Of a DNA stretch of 64,000 bases, positions 31,909 through 43,910 are shown in pieces. The notes beneath the pieces were generated by a model. That model worked only from the letters and a program-made list of their open reading frames with translations. It had not been told where the DNA came from and did not search any database. The translations under genes were made by a program, and so were the position numbers. Source of the DNA: Chrysopilus asiliformis (Eukaryota; Arthropoda; Insecta; Diptera; Rhagionidae). Position 1 is the first letter of the stretch, and the number at the start of each line of letters is the position of its first letter. The stretch covers positions 45,859,002-45,923,001 of the forward strand of contig OZ035960.1 of assembly GCA_964034945.1 (NCBI GenBank), given 5' to 3'.

Positions 31909-32880
31909 GGTGCCAAATTACGGCACGGTGCCAAATTACGGCACGGTGCCAAATTACGGCACGGTGCCAAATTACGGCACGGTGCCAAATAACGGCACGG
32001 TGCCAAATTACGGCACGGTGCCAAATTACGGCACGGTGCCAAATTACGGCACGGTGCCAAATTACGGCACGGTGCCAAATAACGGCTCGGTGCCAAATAA
32101 CGGCACGGTGCCAAATTACGGCACGGTGCCAAATTACGGCACGGTGCCAAATTACGGTACGGTGCCAAATTACGGCACGGTGCCAAATAACGGCACGGTG
32201 CCAAATAACGGCACGGTGCCAAATAACGGCACGGTGCCAAATTACGGCACGGTGCCAAATTACGGCACGGTGCCAAATAACGCCACCAAATTACGGCACG
32301 GTGCCAAATTACGGCACGGTGCCAAATAACGGCACGGTGCCAAATTACGGCACGGTGCCAAATTACGGCACGGTGCCAAATTACGGCACGGTGCCAAATA
32401 ACGGCACGGTGCCAATTAACGGCACGGTGCCAAATAACGGCACGGTGCCAAATAACGGCACGGTGCCAAATAACGGCACGGTGCCAAATTACGGCACGGT
32501 GCCAAATTACGGCACGGTGCCAAATTACGGCACGGTGCCAAATAACGGCACGGTGCCAAATAACGGCACGGTGCCAAATTACGGCACGGTGCCAAATTAC
32601 GGCACGGTGCCAAATAACGGCACGGTGCCAAATAACGGCACGGTGCCAAATAACGGCACGGTGCCAAATTACGGCACGGTGCCAAATTACGGCACGGTGC
32701 CAAATTACGGCACGGTGCCAAATTACGGCACGCTGCCAAATTACGGCACGGTGCCAAATTACGGCACGGTGCCAAATTACGGCACGGTGCCAAAATACGG
32801 CACGGTGCCAAATTACGGCACGGTGCCAAATTACGGCACGGTGCCAAATAACGGCACGGTGCCAAATTACGGACGGCACG
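31909..32880. repeat. 971-bp third copy of the higher-order block
   Basis: A third copy follows 971 bp after the second: GCCACC recurs at 32280 and ACGGACGG at 32869. It lacks the left part of the 1,848-bp unit, as expected if unequal exchange deleted or duplicated a subsegment. Confidence 0.8.
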
Positions 32881-35800
32881 GTGCCAAATTACGGCACGGT
32901 GCCAAATTACGGCACGGTGCCAAATAACGGCACGGTGCCAAATTACGGCACGGTGCCAAATAACGGCACGGTGCCAAATTACGGCACGGTGCCAAATTAC
33001 GGCACGGTGCCAAATTACGGCACGGTGCCAAAGAACGGCACGGTGCCAAATAACGGCACGGTGCCAAATTACGGCACGGTGCCAAATAACGGCACGGTGC
33101 CAAATAACGGCACGGTGCCAAATAACGGCACGGTGCCAAATAACGGCACGGTGCCAAATTACGGCACGGTGCCAAATTACGGCACGGTGCCAAATTACGG
33201 CACGGTGCCAAATTACGGCACGGTGCCAAATAACGGCACGGTGCCAAATAACGGCACGGTGCCAAATTACGGCACGGTGCCAAATTACGGCACGGTGCTA
33301 AATTACGGCACGGTGCCAAATTACGGCACGGTGCCAAATTACGGCACAAATTACGGCACGGTGCCAAATAACGGCACGGTGCCAAATAACGGAAAGGTGC
33401 CAAATAACGGCACGGTGCCAAATAACGGCACGGTGCCAAATTACGGCACGGTGCCAAATTACGGCACGGTGCCAAATAACGGCACGGTGCCAAATAACGG
33501 CACGGTGCCAAATTACGGCACGGTGCCAAATAACGGCACGGTGCCAAATAACGGCACGGTGCCAAATAACGGCACGGTGCCAAATTACGGCACGGTGCCA
33601 AATAACGGCACGGTGCCAAATAACGGCACGGTGCCAAATTACGGCACGGTGCCAAATTACGGCACGGTGCCAAATTACGGCACGGTGCCAAATTACGGCA
33701 CGGTGCCAAATTACGGCACGGTGCCAAATTACGGCACGGTGCCAAATAACAGCACGGTGCCAAATTACGGCACGGTGCCAAATTACGGCACGGTGCCAAA
33801 TTACGGCACGGTGCCAAAATACGGCACGGTGCCAAATTACGGCACGGTGCCAAATTACGGCACGGTGCCAAATAACGGCACTGTGCCAAATTACGGACGG
33901 CACGGTGCCAAATTACGGCACGGTGCCAAATTACGGCACGGTGCCAAATAACGGCACGGTGCCAAATTACGGCACGGTGCCAAATAACGGCACGGTGCCA
34001 AATTACGGCACGGTGCCAAAGAACGGCACGGTGCCAAATAACGGCACGGTGCCAAATTACGGCACGGTGCCAAATTACGGCACGGTGCCAAATAACGGCA
34101 CGGTGCCAAATAACGGCACGGTGCCAAATAACGGCACGGTGCCAAATTACGGCACGGTGCCAAATTACGGCACGGTGCCAAATTACGGCACGGTGCCAAA
34201 TTACGGCACGGTGCCAAATGACGGCACGGTGCCAAATTACGGCACGGTGCCAAATTATGGCACGGTGCCAAATTACGGCACGGTGCTAAATTACGGCACG
34301 GTGCCAAATTCCGGCACGGTGCCAAATAACGGCACGGTGCCAAATTACGGCACGGTGCCAAATAACGACACGGTGCCAAATTACGGCACGGTGCCAAATA
34401 ACGGCACGGTGCCAAATAACGGCACGGTGCCAAATAACGGCACGGTGCCAAATTACGGCACGGTGCCAAATAACAGCACGGTGCCAAATAACGGCACGGT
34501 GCTAAATAACGGCACGGTGCCAAATAACGGCACGGTGCCAAATAACGGCACGGTGCCAAATTACGGCACGGTGCCAAATAACGGGACGGTGCCAAATAAC
34601 GGCACGGTGCCAAATTACGGCACGGTTCCAAATTACGGCACGGTGCCAAATTACGGCACGGTGCCAAATTACGGCACGGTGCCAAATTACGGCACGGTGC
34701 CAAATAACGGCACGGTGCCAAATAACGGCACGGTGCCAAATTACGGCACGGTGCCAAATAACGGCACGGTGCCAAATTACAGCACGGTGCCAAATTACGG
34801 CACGGTGCCAAATAACGGCACGGTGCCAAATAACGGCACGGTGCCAAATTACAGCACGGTGCCAAATAACGGCACGGTGCCAAATAACGGCACGGTGCCA
34901 AATAACGGCACGGTGCCAAATTACGGCACGGTGCCAAATAACGGCACGGTGCCAAATTACGGCACGGTGCCAAATTACGGCACGGTGCCAAATAACGGCA
35001 CGGTGCCAAATAACGGCACGGTGCCAAATTACGGCACGGTGCCAAATAACGGCACGGTGCCAAAGAACGGCACGGTGCCAAATTACGGCACGGTGCCAAA
35101 TAACGGCACGGTGCCAAATAACGGCACGGTGCCAAATAACGGCACGGTGCCAAATTACGGCACGGTGCCAAATAACGGCACGGTGCCAAATAACGGCACG
35201 GTGCCAAATTACGGCACGGTGCCAAATAACGGCACGGTGCCAAAGAACGGCACGGTGCCAAATTACGGCACGGTGCCAAATAACGGCACGGTGCCAAATA
35301 ACGGCACGGTGCCAAAGAACGGCACGGTGCCAAATAACGGCACGGTGCCAAATAACGGCACGGTGCCAAATAACGGCACGGTGCCAAATAACGGCACGGT
35401 GCCAAATTACGGCACGGTGCCAAATAACGGCACGGTGCCAAAGAACGGCACGGTGCCAAATAACGGCACGGTGCCAAATAACGGCACGGTGCCAAATTAC
35501 GGCACGGTGCCAAATAACGGCACGGTGCCAAAGAACGGCACGGTGCCAAATTACGGCACGGTGCCAAATAACGGCACGGTGCCAAATTACGGCACGGTGC
35601 CAAATAACGGCACGGTGCCAAATTACGGCACGGTGCCAAATAACGGCACGGTGCCAAATAACGGCACGGTGCCAAATAACGGCACGGTGCCAAATAACGG
35701 CACGGTGCCAAATAACGGCACGGTGCCAAATTACGGCACGGTGCCAAATAACGGCACGGTGCCAAATAACGGCACGGTGCCAAATTACGGCACGGTGCCA

Positions 35801-37839
35801 AATAACGGCACGGTGCCAAAGAACGGCACGGTGCCAAATTACGGCACGGTGCCAAATAACGGCACGGTGCCAAATAACGGCACGGTGCCAAAGAACGGCA
35901 CGGTGCCAAATAACGGCACGGTGCCAAATAACGGCACGGTGCCAAATAACGGCACGGTGCCAAATAACGGCACGGTGCCAAATAACGGCACGGTGCCAAA
36001 TTACGGCACGGTGCCAAATAACGGCACGGTGCCAAAGAACGGCACGGTGCCAAATTACGGCACGGTGCCAAATAACGGCACGGTGCCAAATAACGGCACG
36101 GTGCCAAATAACGGCACGGTGCCAAATTACGGCACGGTGCCAAATAACGGCACGGTGCCAAATTACGGCACGGTGCCAAATTACGGCACGGTGCCAAATA
36201 ACGGCACGGTGCCAAATAACGGCACGGTGCCAAATAACGGCACGGTGCCAAAGAACGGCACGGTGCCAAATTACGGCACGGTGCCAAATTACGGCACGGT
36301 GCCAAATAACGGCACGGTGCCAAAGAACGGCACGGTGTCAAATAACGGCACGGTGCCAAATAACGGCACGGTGCCAAATAACGGCACGGTGCCAAATAAC
36401 GGCACGGTGCCAAAGAACGGCACGGTGCCAAATTACGGCACGGTGCCAAATAACGGCACGGTGCCAAATTACGGCACGGTGCCAAATAACGGCACGGTGC
36501 CAAAGAACGGCACGGTGCCAAAGAACGGCACGGTGCCAAATTACGGCACGGTGCCAAATAACGGCACGGTGCCAAAGAACGGCACGGTGCCAAATAACGG
36601 CACGGTGCCAAATAACGGCACGGTGCCAAATAACGGCACGGTGCCAAAGAACGGCACGGTGCCAAATTACGGCACGGTGCCAAATAACGGCACGGTGCCA
36701 AATAACGGCACGGTGCCAAAGAACGGCACGGTGCCAAATAACGGCACGGTGCCAAATAACGGCACGGTGCCAAATAACGGCACGGTGCCAAATTACGGCA
36801 CGGTGCCAAATAACGGCACGGTGCCAAAGAACGGCACGGTGCCAAATAACGGCACGGTGCCAAATAACGGCACGGTGCCAAATTACGGCACGGTGCCAAA
36901 TAACGGCACGGTGCCAAAGAACGGCACGGTGCCAAATAACGGCACGGTGCCAAATAACGGCACGGTGCCAAATTACGGCACGGTGCCAAATAACGGCACG
37001 GTGCCAAATTACAGCACGGTGCCAAATTACGGCACGGTGCCAAATAACGGCACGGTGCCAAATTACGGCACGGTGCCAAATAACGGCACGGTGCCAAAGA
37101 ACGGCACGGTGCCAAATTACGGCACGGTGCCAAATAACGGCACGGTGCCAAATAACGGCACGGTGCCAAATAACGGCACGGTGCCAAATTACGGCACGGT
37201 GCCAAATAACGGCACGGTGCCAAATTACGGCACGGTGCCAAATTACGGCACGGTGCCAAATAACGGCACGGTGCCAAATAACGGCACGGTGCCAAATTAC
37301 GGCACGGTGCCAAATAACGGCACGGTGCCAAAGAACGGCACGGTGCCAAATTACGGCACGGTGCCAAATAACGGCACGGTGCCAAATAACGGCACGGTGC
37401 CAAAGAACGGCACGGTGCCAAATAACGGCACGGTGCCAAATAACGGCACGGTGCCAAATAACGGCACGGTGCCAAATAACGGCACGGTGCCAAATTACGG
37501 CACGGTGCCAAATAACGGCACGGTGCCAAAGAACGGCACGGTGCCAAATAACGGCACGGTGCCAAATAACGGCACGGTGCCAAATTACGGCACGGTGCCA
37601 AATAACGGCACGGTGCCAAAGAACGGCACGGTGCCAAATTACGGCATGGTGCCAAATAACGGCACGGTGCCAAAGAACGGCACGGTGCCAAATAACGGCG
37701 AATTTCTTTTCCCTTTTTCCAGTTATGTTTCAATTTACGCTTTCGGAATGAGTCTCCTTGTGTTTAAAAACGATTTTTTGATGCAAACTTTATAATTACG
37801 CTTATTGCTGCAAGAACTAGTTCAAATATGTTTCTTTAA

Positions 37840-38060
37840 CCCTTTCATGCATACATATTTCTATGGAATTAATTTTCACGGTTTTTGGTATCCGAGGGTT
37901 TTTGGGGTCGCTGATTACGAATCTGAAGTCAAAACTTCAAAAATAAAAATGGCCGATCCAATATGGCGGTCAAAAAAGATAAAATTCATTAGTATACGCT
38001 TAAAACTAGTACGTAATTTTATCTTTTTCGACCGCCATTTTGAAGTTTTGACTTCAGATC
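37840..38060. mobile_element. piggyBac-like foldback MITE, copy 1 (right end cut)
   Basis: It begins after TTAA (37836-37839) with CCCTTTCATGCATACA. The two halves pair with each other (GGTCAAAAAAGATAAAATT against AATTTTATCTTTTTCGACC), so transcripts would fold into a hairpin. The right arm stops at CTTCAGATC near 38060. TTAA targets with CCC-starting ends are characteristic of piggyBac-type elements. Confidence 0.65.
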
Positions 38061-38712
38061 AGTGTTGTGCCGGTTTTTTACGTAAAGTAATTTACCTAGT
38101 TTTTTACGCGTAAAAAATTACGCGTAAAAAACCTCAATTTTAACGTAAAAAACGTAAAAAACTGTAAAAAAACCTAAAACATTGATGATAAAAAATTTAA
38201 TAAGTAGCCATTCACTAAATATAGTAATTATTCGTAAATAAATCATCTTAGAACAATAAAAAGGTTAATAGTCTTCAGCAAACACAGAAAAGAATTCAAA
38301 AGCATTTCCTCTTGCAAGTGAAAAAGATTTTAAACTCGGAGTTCAAAAACTGTTTATATCCTTTCATTACATTACGTCCGCCTACTCATTTTAACGTTAA
38401 TTAATGTGAATAATGTGGAGAGATTTGCGACATATGGGCTATTTTAACCCTTTGTTGCAGTGTTGTTGTACAACAACACCTTTTCTAATTCAGTTTTTTA
38501 ATATTATAACATATATTTCATGCACTGATATTGACTAAATTCAATTCGTAAGTATCCTAGGACATCAATTGTTATGAAAAAAAAGTAATATGCGCTTTTT
38601 TTTATAATTACTGCATTTTATAAATAAAGAGCAAAAAAGTAGCTATTTTGCAGATTAAATGTAACTGTGGCAAAACTATTACAGTTAAAAAATCGGTAAT
38701 TAGCTTTATAAA
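38061..38712. other. Stretch between two foldback MITE copies
   Basis: No gene. It holds a cluster of GTAAAAAAC-type repeats at about 38070-38180, including an 18-bp perfect palindrome TTTTTTACGCGTAAAAAA at 38100-38117. A 20-bp perfect palindrome GTGTTGTTGTACAACAACAC lies at 38460-38479, just after a TTAACCCTTT sequence. The remainder is plain A+T-rich DNA. Confidence 0.7.
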
Positions 38713-38955
38713 GGTTTTTGGGGTCGCTAATTACGAATCTGAAGTCAAAACTTCAAAATTCAGAATGGCGGATCCAATATGGCGGTCAAAAAAGATAAAA
38801 TTACGTATGAATTTTATCTTTTTTCACCGCCATATTGGATCCGCCATTTTGATTTTTGAAGTTTTAACTTCAGATTCGTAATCAGCGACCCCAAAAACCC
38901 TTGGATACCAAAAATCATGAAAATTAATTCCATAGAAAAATGTATGCATGAAAGG
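38713..38955. mobile_element. piggyBac-like foldback MITE, copy 2 (left end cut)
   Basis: Same family as 37840-38060. It lacks the outer left end but has the complete right arm ending ATGCATGAAAGG, the reverse complement of the start of copy 1. The inverted arms are about 90 bp and contain GGCGGATCCAATATGGCGG and its complement. The final TTAA is not preserved. Confidence 0.65.
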
Positions 38956-40561
38956 ACCGGGAATAAACCATTGAACTCGGAAAAACTTTAAGATGTTATG
39001 AATGAAATGTTTTAGAAAAAATGTAACACATATCTAAGCGAAAGAATTCATCTTCCGCATAGATATCTTCCGCATAGATATCTTCCGCATAGATAACATA
39101 TAAAAGTAAGTAATTGTAAGAGAAGAAGGAGTTAGTAAAACAGTTGACAGTTGATAGTGAATAGCTGCTAGTTAATAGTGAATACCCAAATAGAATTTTA
39201 AGCCGCAATTATGATGTTTATCCCCATATTTCGTCACCATGCAAATCGCGGCGATAAGCAATTTATGTCGCTGCCACGTCGTAGTTGTGCCAATGAGACG
39301 CGCAACGACACCCATAGTGGGGAACACTTTTCAGCGGTTTGCGGCGCCGCAATTATAGTTGGCCCTCCATTACCATGACTTTTTCCAACTGCAAAAAAAT
39401 AGAGACACATTTATGTGAAGATACCTTGGCGAGAAAGGGAGATAAGAATCAACTGCAAAAATTTGTCGGCAACTGCAAAAATAATTTCCCCTGTTTTTTT
39501 ATGGCGATTTTATGGTTGCAGTTGACGGACTTGAACTTTTTTATAGCGACTTCTACTACACTCAGAGGAATTTGTGCATAAATTTTACTAAATGTACGTT
39601 AATTTTATGATTTTTGTGCATCAAAAATCAACCGATGCCATAAGTTCATTTATTTGATTACAAAATGTCATTAAGGAGTTTTTATAATTTTGCATAGAAT
39701 CAACAATCAATGTCATAGCATGTATCCACATTATCTGGATTTTATGCAAAAACAAATCTCTCTTGTTGATATGGAATCTCTTTCTGTTTCTTGCTTAGTG
39801 TGTGTTCACAGAATTTAATATATGCAACTAATGAGCGGAAATTATTTTAGTGTGATGACTTTAAAAATTAAGAGATGCGTGTTTGTTTCTGATAGTTTCT
39901 ATATTGAATATTCGTATGGAGGAAATGTTTTATGACGGCCAATATGATGCGAAATGAAAATAATTTATTTTGAATGATTTTTCTTACAAAAACTTCGAAC
40001 GAATGAATTCTCTCGGCGAATGTTGTTGTGTTACCTCGAAAAAATACTATTCGCGTTTAGTATTTTTCGAAAATGGGAAAAAATTATCGAAATCTGAAAA
40101 AAATGGGCATAAAATTTTTTTCAAAAAAGCATTCCAACTAATGTCGAAACTAAGAAATGCTTTCCCAAAACTGATTTTTTGCATCAGTTTTATGAAAAAT
40201 TATTGGAATCACTTTAAAATCGAGTTTTTAGAACTGACGAATCGACTAACAAAATCGTCGCCATTTTTTCGTCATGCACAAGTGTGGCGCAGTTCTACTA
40301 GTAGTCTAATTACCTGCTGCAGGCATCCAAACATTAACAACAGGGAATTGGATGCACAACGGTAATTGATTTTAATATAATTTGTTCATACATTTTCGAT
40401 TTTGGCTTTGACTGTTAAATTGATGTCATTGATCATTAATTCGATGTACAAATTTTTACCCCATTTGGTATCTGCATTTAATACCCAAAAAAATAATCAT
40501 GGTACCTACTGCTCCACACCCCTGAAAAAAATGTAAAATAAAATATAAACCTAGAAAAAAA
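38956..40561. other. Intergenic stretch without recognised gene
   Basis: A+T-rich DNA. A 15-bp unit TCTTCCGCATAGATA is repeated three times at 39051-39095. A frame at 39970-40365 (131 residues, Lys/Phe/Ser-rich) has no recognisable domain and is about the length expected by chance in this base composition. Nothing else can be supported. Confidence 0.6.
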
Positions 40562-41146
40562 CATAACAAAAGCTATAATTGCCAATCTGGCAATCATTGG
40601 AGACCCGTATGGTGATATTCGTATCAAAATTCGAACAGTTGTACCAAAATTCCACTTTGAAGTCAAACTTTCCAATAAGATTTTTTAAAATTTATTCCAA
40701 TCGGATTTTGATGTATGGGAGTTTTATGTAGAATCATATCCTAAATAACTTTTGTTCTTGCACTTTTTTGATAAGATGCACCGTTTTTGAGATATTCACA
40801 AAAAACGATTTCGTTCGTATGGGGGGTACCCCCCCTAATGGTCCATTTTTGCCCATTAACGAACTTAGCCTCGCATTTTACAAAAAACGGATCTGTGCAA
40901 ACTTTCAAGTCTCTAGCCTAATCCGTGCGCCCGCAATCCGCGCCACAGACAGACGGACGGACGGACGGACGGACGGACGGACGGACGGACGGACGGACAG
41001 ACAGACGGACGGACATGCAGAAATTAAATATTTTTATCATTCTAAACACACTGGTGTAATTCATTTTTTTGTGCGATGACGGGATCTTGGCGTTACAAAC
41101 GGTAAGGCAAAGTTAATATACCCTTTGGTTTCACCATACGGGTATA
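40562..41146 (-). mobile_element. DINE-1/mini-me-like (Helentron-type) element, copy 1
   Basis: A 585-bp non-coding element. Read on the minus strand it starts TATACCCGTATGGTG, has an AAAGGGTATA partner just inside, carries a (GTCY)n microsatellite (plus strand GACR at about 40945-41000), and near its other end has the inverted partner CACCATACGGGT followed by the hairpin ATTGCCA-GAT-TGGCAAT. These are the hallmarks of Helitron-like DINE-1/mini-me elements. It sits in an A run without an evident target duplication. Two close copies are in this window. Confidence 0.8.
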
Positions 41147-41292
41147 AAAAGTAGAAAATTGCAAAAACCGAACTTTGTTCTTGGAAAAATGAAAATTACA
41201 AAAACTCTCGCCCTTGTAAATTGATATATTAAATTATTATTAAATTCATGTTTCACCTTTACTAAAGGTTGATAAATAACGGATAAGTTCTA

Positions 41293-42056
41293 CACTGAAA
41301 AAAAGGAATGTTTGGAAAGTGTTTGCGAACATCAATTCAGTGTTTGCAGTAATAATTATATGTTTCTGTAAAATAATAATTTTTTATAGCAAACAGGACA
41401 TGTTCGTTGACAACAATTATTGTTTAATAATGTTTATTCCAAACGTTTAATACTTCAAAAAAACAATTTTTGTTCAGATTAAAAAATTCGGTGTTTGTCT
41501 TAAACACTTTTTGTCGTTTGTGACAAACACTTTTGATGAAGCCATTTATAAAATTTAAAATATTTATCAGAAACACTATATTTTTTCTTAGAAATATTTA
41601 TATTGTTTAACACAAAAACTTTAAATTTAAGTAGTTTGTGAAAAACACAAAAATATTTGTGGTGAACTATGATTATTGAAACTGTTAGTAATAAACAATA
41701 AGTGTTGGCCCCGAATAATTTTCCTTTGTTGCAAATAATTCTTGTTTATACATTAAAAATTGCAATTTTGTTGAACTGTCAAAAAAAATTAGTGAAAAAA
41801 TGTTATTAGTGTTTGAATGTTTAGTTTTGGTGAAAAATATAAAGTGTAAATCTGGATTTTTAAATAATGTGCTAGTGTAAATAAGGAAAGTGTTTTAATA
41901 TTGAATATGGTGAGCATATTTTCAATTGCGTATATTTTCAAGTGTTGCAGATAACCATTATTATTGGTTACTATAAACATTTTTGTATTGTTTGTAATAA
42001 ACATGCATATTGTTTGCGTCAAATCTCGTTTGCGCGGAACATTCCTTTTTTTCAGT
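41293..42056. mobile_element. Non-autonomous TIR element starting CACTGAAAAAAAGG
   Basis: 764 bp bounded by inverted repeats CACTGAAAAAAAGGAATGTT with TA on both sides (41291-41292, 42057-42058), as for Tc1/mariner-type insertions. The interior is rich in TGTTTG/CAAACA words and has no transposase. Confidence 0.75.
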
Positions 42057-43387
42057 GTATGAACAAGCTTGAAGAAAGCCATCACCTATGAGTTTATCTA
42101 AAAATTATCTCGATTTGGTAGAAAAATAGATTAATAGATCAATCATGTTTTATAGGAATCAAGTAAAAATGAGAACTTTGTACTACAATTACTTGTAGTC
42201 ATTCACTCTTGGCTCCACGTTGAAAGTAGCCATCATTTGACGCGTAGGTGGTATAAATTTAATGCTTTTTGATTTTCTTTGGTGCGCTGGTTTCATTTAG
42301 TTTAAGTTAAAATCAAATTTAATTTAAATGGAGCATAAAAAAACTATTCGTATAGTTGAAAAGATACCAAGTATTCTACTGACCTCTTATAACTGTTTTG
42401 GTTTATCAGCAGGTGAAAGACTGATCGACCCTATGTGGTCTGGAGCGAATGTTAAATGACTAGCAAAATATATGATCTATGAAACTAGAAATTAAACTTA
42501 CCATCGATATAAGTTCACGAAAAAAGCTTCAATAAACGATAAGAAAATGTGCAAAATTAACTTTGGTTAGCTATGGCATCCGCCTTGGTAAATAGAACTA
42601 AATTTTCATGATTTTTTCTTTTTTGAATTTTCGTTCTAGCGGCACGCGTCGGCCATCCATGAAAACGTTGCTGGTGTTCGGAACGGGGTCATTCTATCAA
42701 AAAAAAAAACACCCAGAAATGTGGCAGTAATTACATTTTTGAGATTGTAATTACCACAAAAATGACTAAAGAAAAGTCGCTACACTTGACCAATTTAAAT
42801 TAGATCAGAACGCGATCATTGGCTAATTGTAACTCATATGCTAAGTCCCATTCATTTTTCTTGTTAAAAATTTAAAGTTTTAATACAAAACATTTTTTAA
42901 ATTTTTGTTATAATGAAAATAGAAGATTAAAATTAAAGAAATTCAGATGCTATTTCTTTTAATCATCTCGACCTCCAAGATTTCCATATTTTTCTTTCAA
43001 TAATTTCGGGCTACAGATCACATTGGAATATTATTTGAGCTAACATATTTGATCAAATCTAGATCTGCGGCATATCAGTTAAAAAAGGGTCGGCAAAAGG
43101 AGAACGAAGTAAAAGACATTTTCAAATTACCGATACTGTTTAATGTTCTTTTAGTTTTAACTTTTTAACTATTTGTAGTTAAACTACGTAGTATAAATAT
43201 TTGTCAGATTTTAAAGCGGGACATTATTTTTCATTTTTTTTCCTTTTTAAAATTTTTTTTTTCCTTATCCTGTTTCCTTTATGGCCTTTTTCTGCAAAAA
43301 TTAGAAAATAATACTTGCACTATTTGACAGTTCTTTGTTTTTTTTACCATTTTAGATAACAATTTCAAGATCTGCTTTTTTTTGTTC
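42057..43387. other. Intergenic stretch without recognised gene
   Basis: A+T-rich DNA with homopolymer runs. No frame, RNA gene or repeat boundary could be supported. Confidence 0.55.
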
Positions 43388-43681
43388 TTAACCCTTTCGG
43401 TATTTTGATGTCATATGGCATCATGCTAAAAAAATTGAATTGTCTTATTATTTATTTATTTTCAACACTCTAGTCTCATTCAGTGCACCATTAAGTGCAT
43501 TTTTGAGCCAATTTTGTTTTTTTGAGTAAAAAGCTGGACCACAGTGGACGTATTTGAAAAAAAAATTAAAATTTTTAATTTTTTTTTTGTTTTAAATGAA
43601 TACTAATAGCTTAAACATCATAAATTTGTATAGAGAGTATTTTTAAAATCCATAGAAAAAAACATGTACCGAAAGGGTTAA
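43388..43681. mobile_element. piggyBac-like MITE with TTAA ends
   Basis: A 15-bp perfect inverted pair, TTAACCCTTTCGGTA at 43388-43402 and TACCGAAAGGGTTAA at 43667-43681, encloses 294 bp without coding capacity. TTAA is the target duplicated by piggyBac-type transposases. The outer bases resemble the CCCTTTC start of the element at 37840. Confidence 0.8.
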
Positions 43682-43910
43682 TTGTAGTTTTCACAACTCT
43701 ACTAAAGAAGAAGTCTTATAACTGATTTTGTTTTCTCCTTTCGTGCCCTAATGGACTTAGATTTTGGTGTTAAATGTTTTCTCTGCTAAAATAGAACTAA
43801 TCCATCAATTTTGCACAATCGAGATTTCATGAGCAATTAAATACCACCGTATAACGAAAAAACGAAATAATCGAAATGTTTTTCGTTATTATGACTGAAT
43901 TAAATTTCTA

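Larger units (their letters stand above)
27422..37699. repeat. 18-bp satellite array, right block (about 571 monomers)
   Basis: Continuation of the GGCACGGTGCCAAATWAC array. Rare variants act as markers: AATCAC (27681, 28383), GGCTCGG (near 29270, 31118, 32086), GCCACC (29461, 31309, 32280) and the ACGGACGG junction (30050, 31898, 32869, 33893). Their spacing reveals duplicated blocks of 1,848, 971 and 702 bp. The distal part, about 35.0-37.7 kb, is enriched in the AAGAAC variant. The array ends abruptly at 37699 against unique A+T-rich sequence. Open frames up to 1,296 residues cross it but arise from the six-codon period. Confidence 0.98.

Noticed and set aside
33905..37795. 1,296-residue open frame of GTVPN repeats, and similar frames throughout the satellite on both strands
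   Set aside because: The 18-bp monomer is six codons and has no stop in most frames, so long frames are unavoidable. They overlap one another, start and end at variant monomers, and have no promoter or unique domain.
38444..38479. TTAACCCTTTG plus a 20-bp palindrome as a third piggyBac-like element
   Set aside because: No matching right end with TTAA was found nearby, so only the palindrome is reported.
39970..40365. 131-residue ORF
   Set aside because: The length is compatible with chance in A+T-rich DNA, the composition is Lys/Phe/Ser-biased, and there is no motif or neighbouring exon.
40768..41079. ORFs with Arg-Thr-Asp-Gly repeats (also at 45947-46215 and 53971-54219)
   Set aside because: They are translations of the GACR microsatellite inside the DINE-1-like elements, occurring in several frames.
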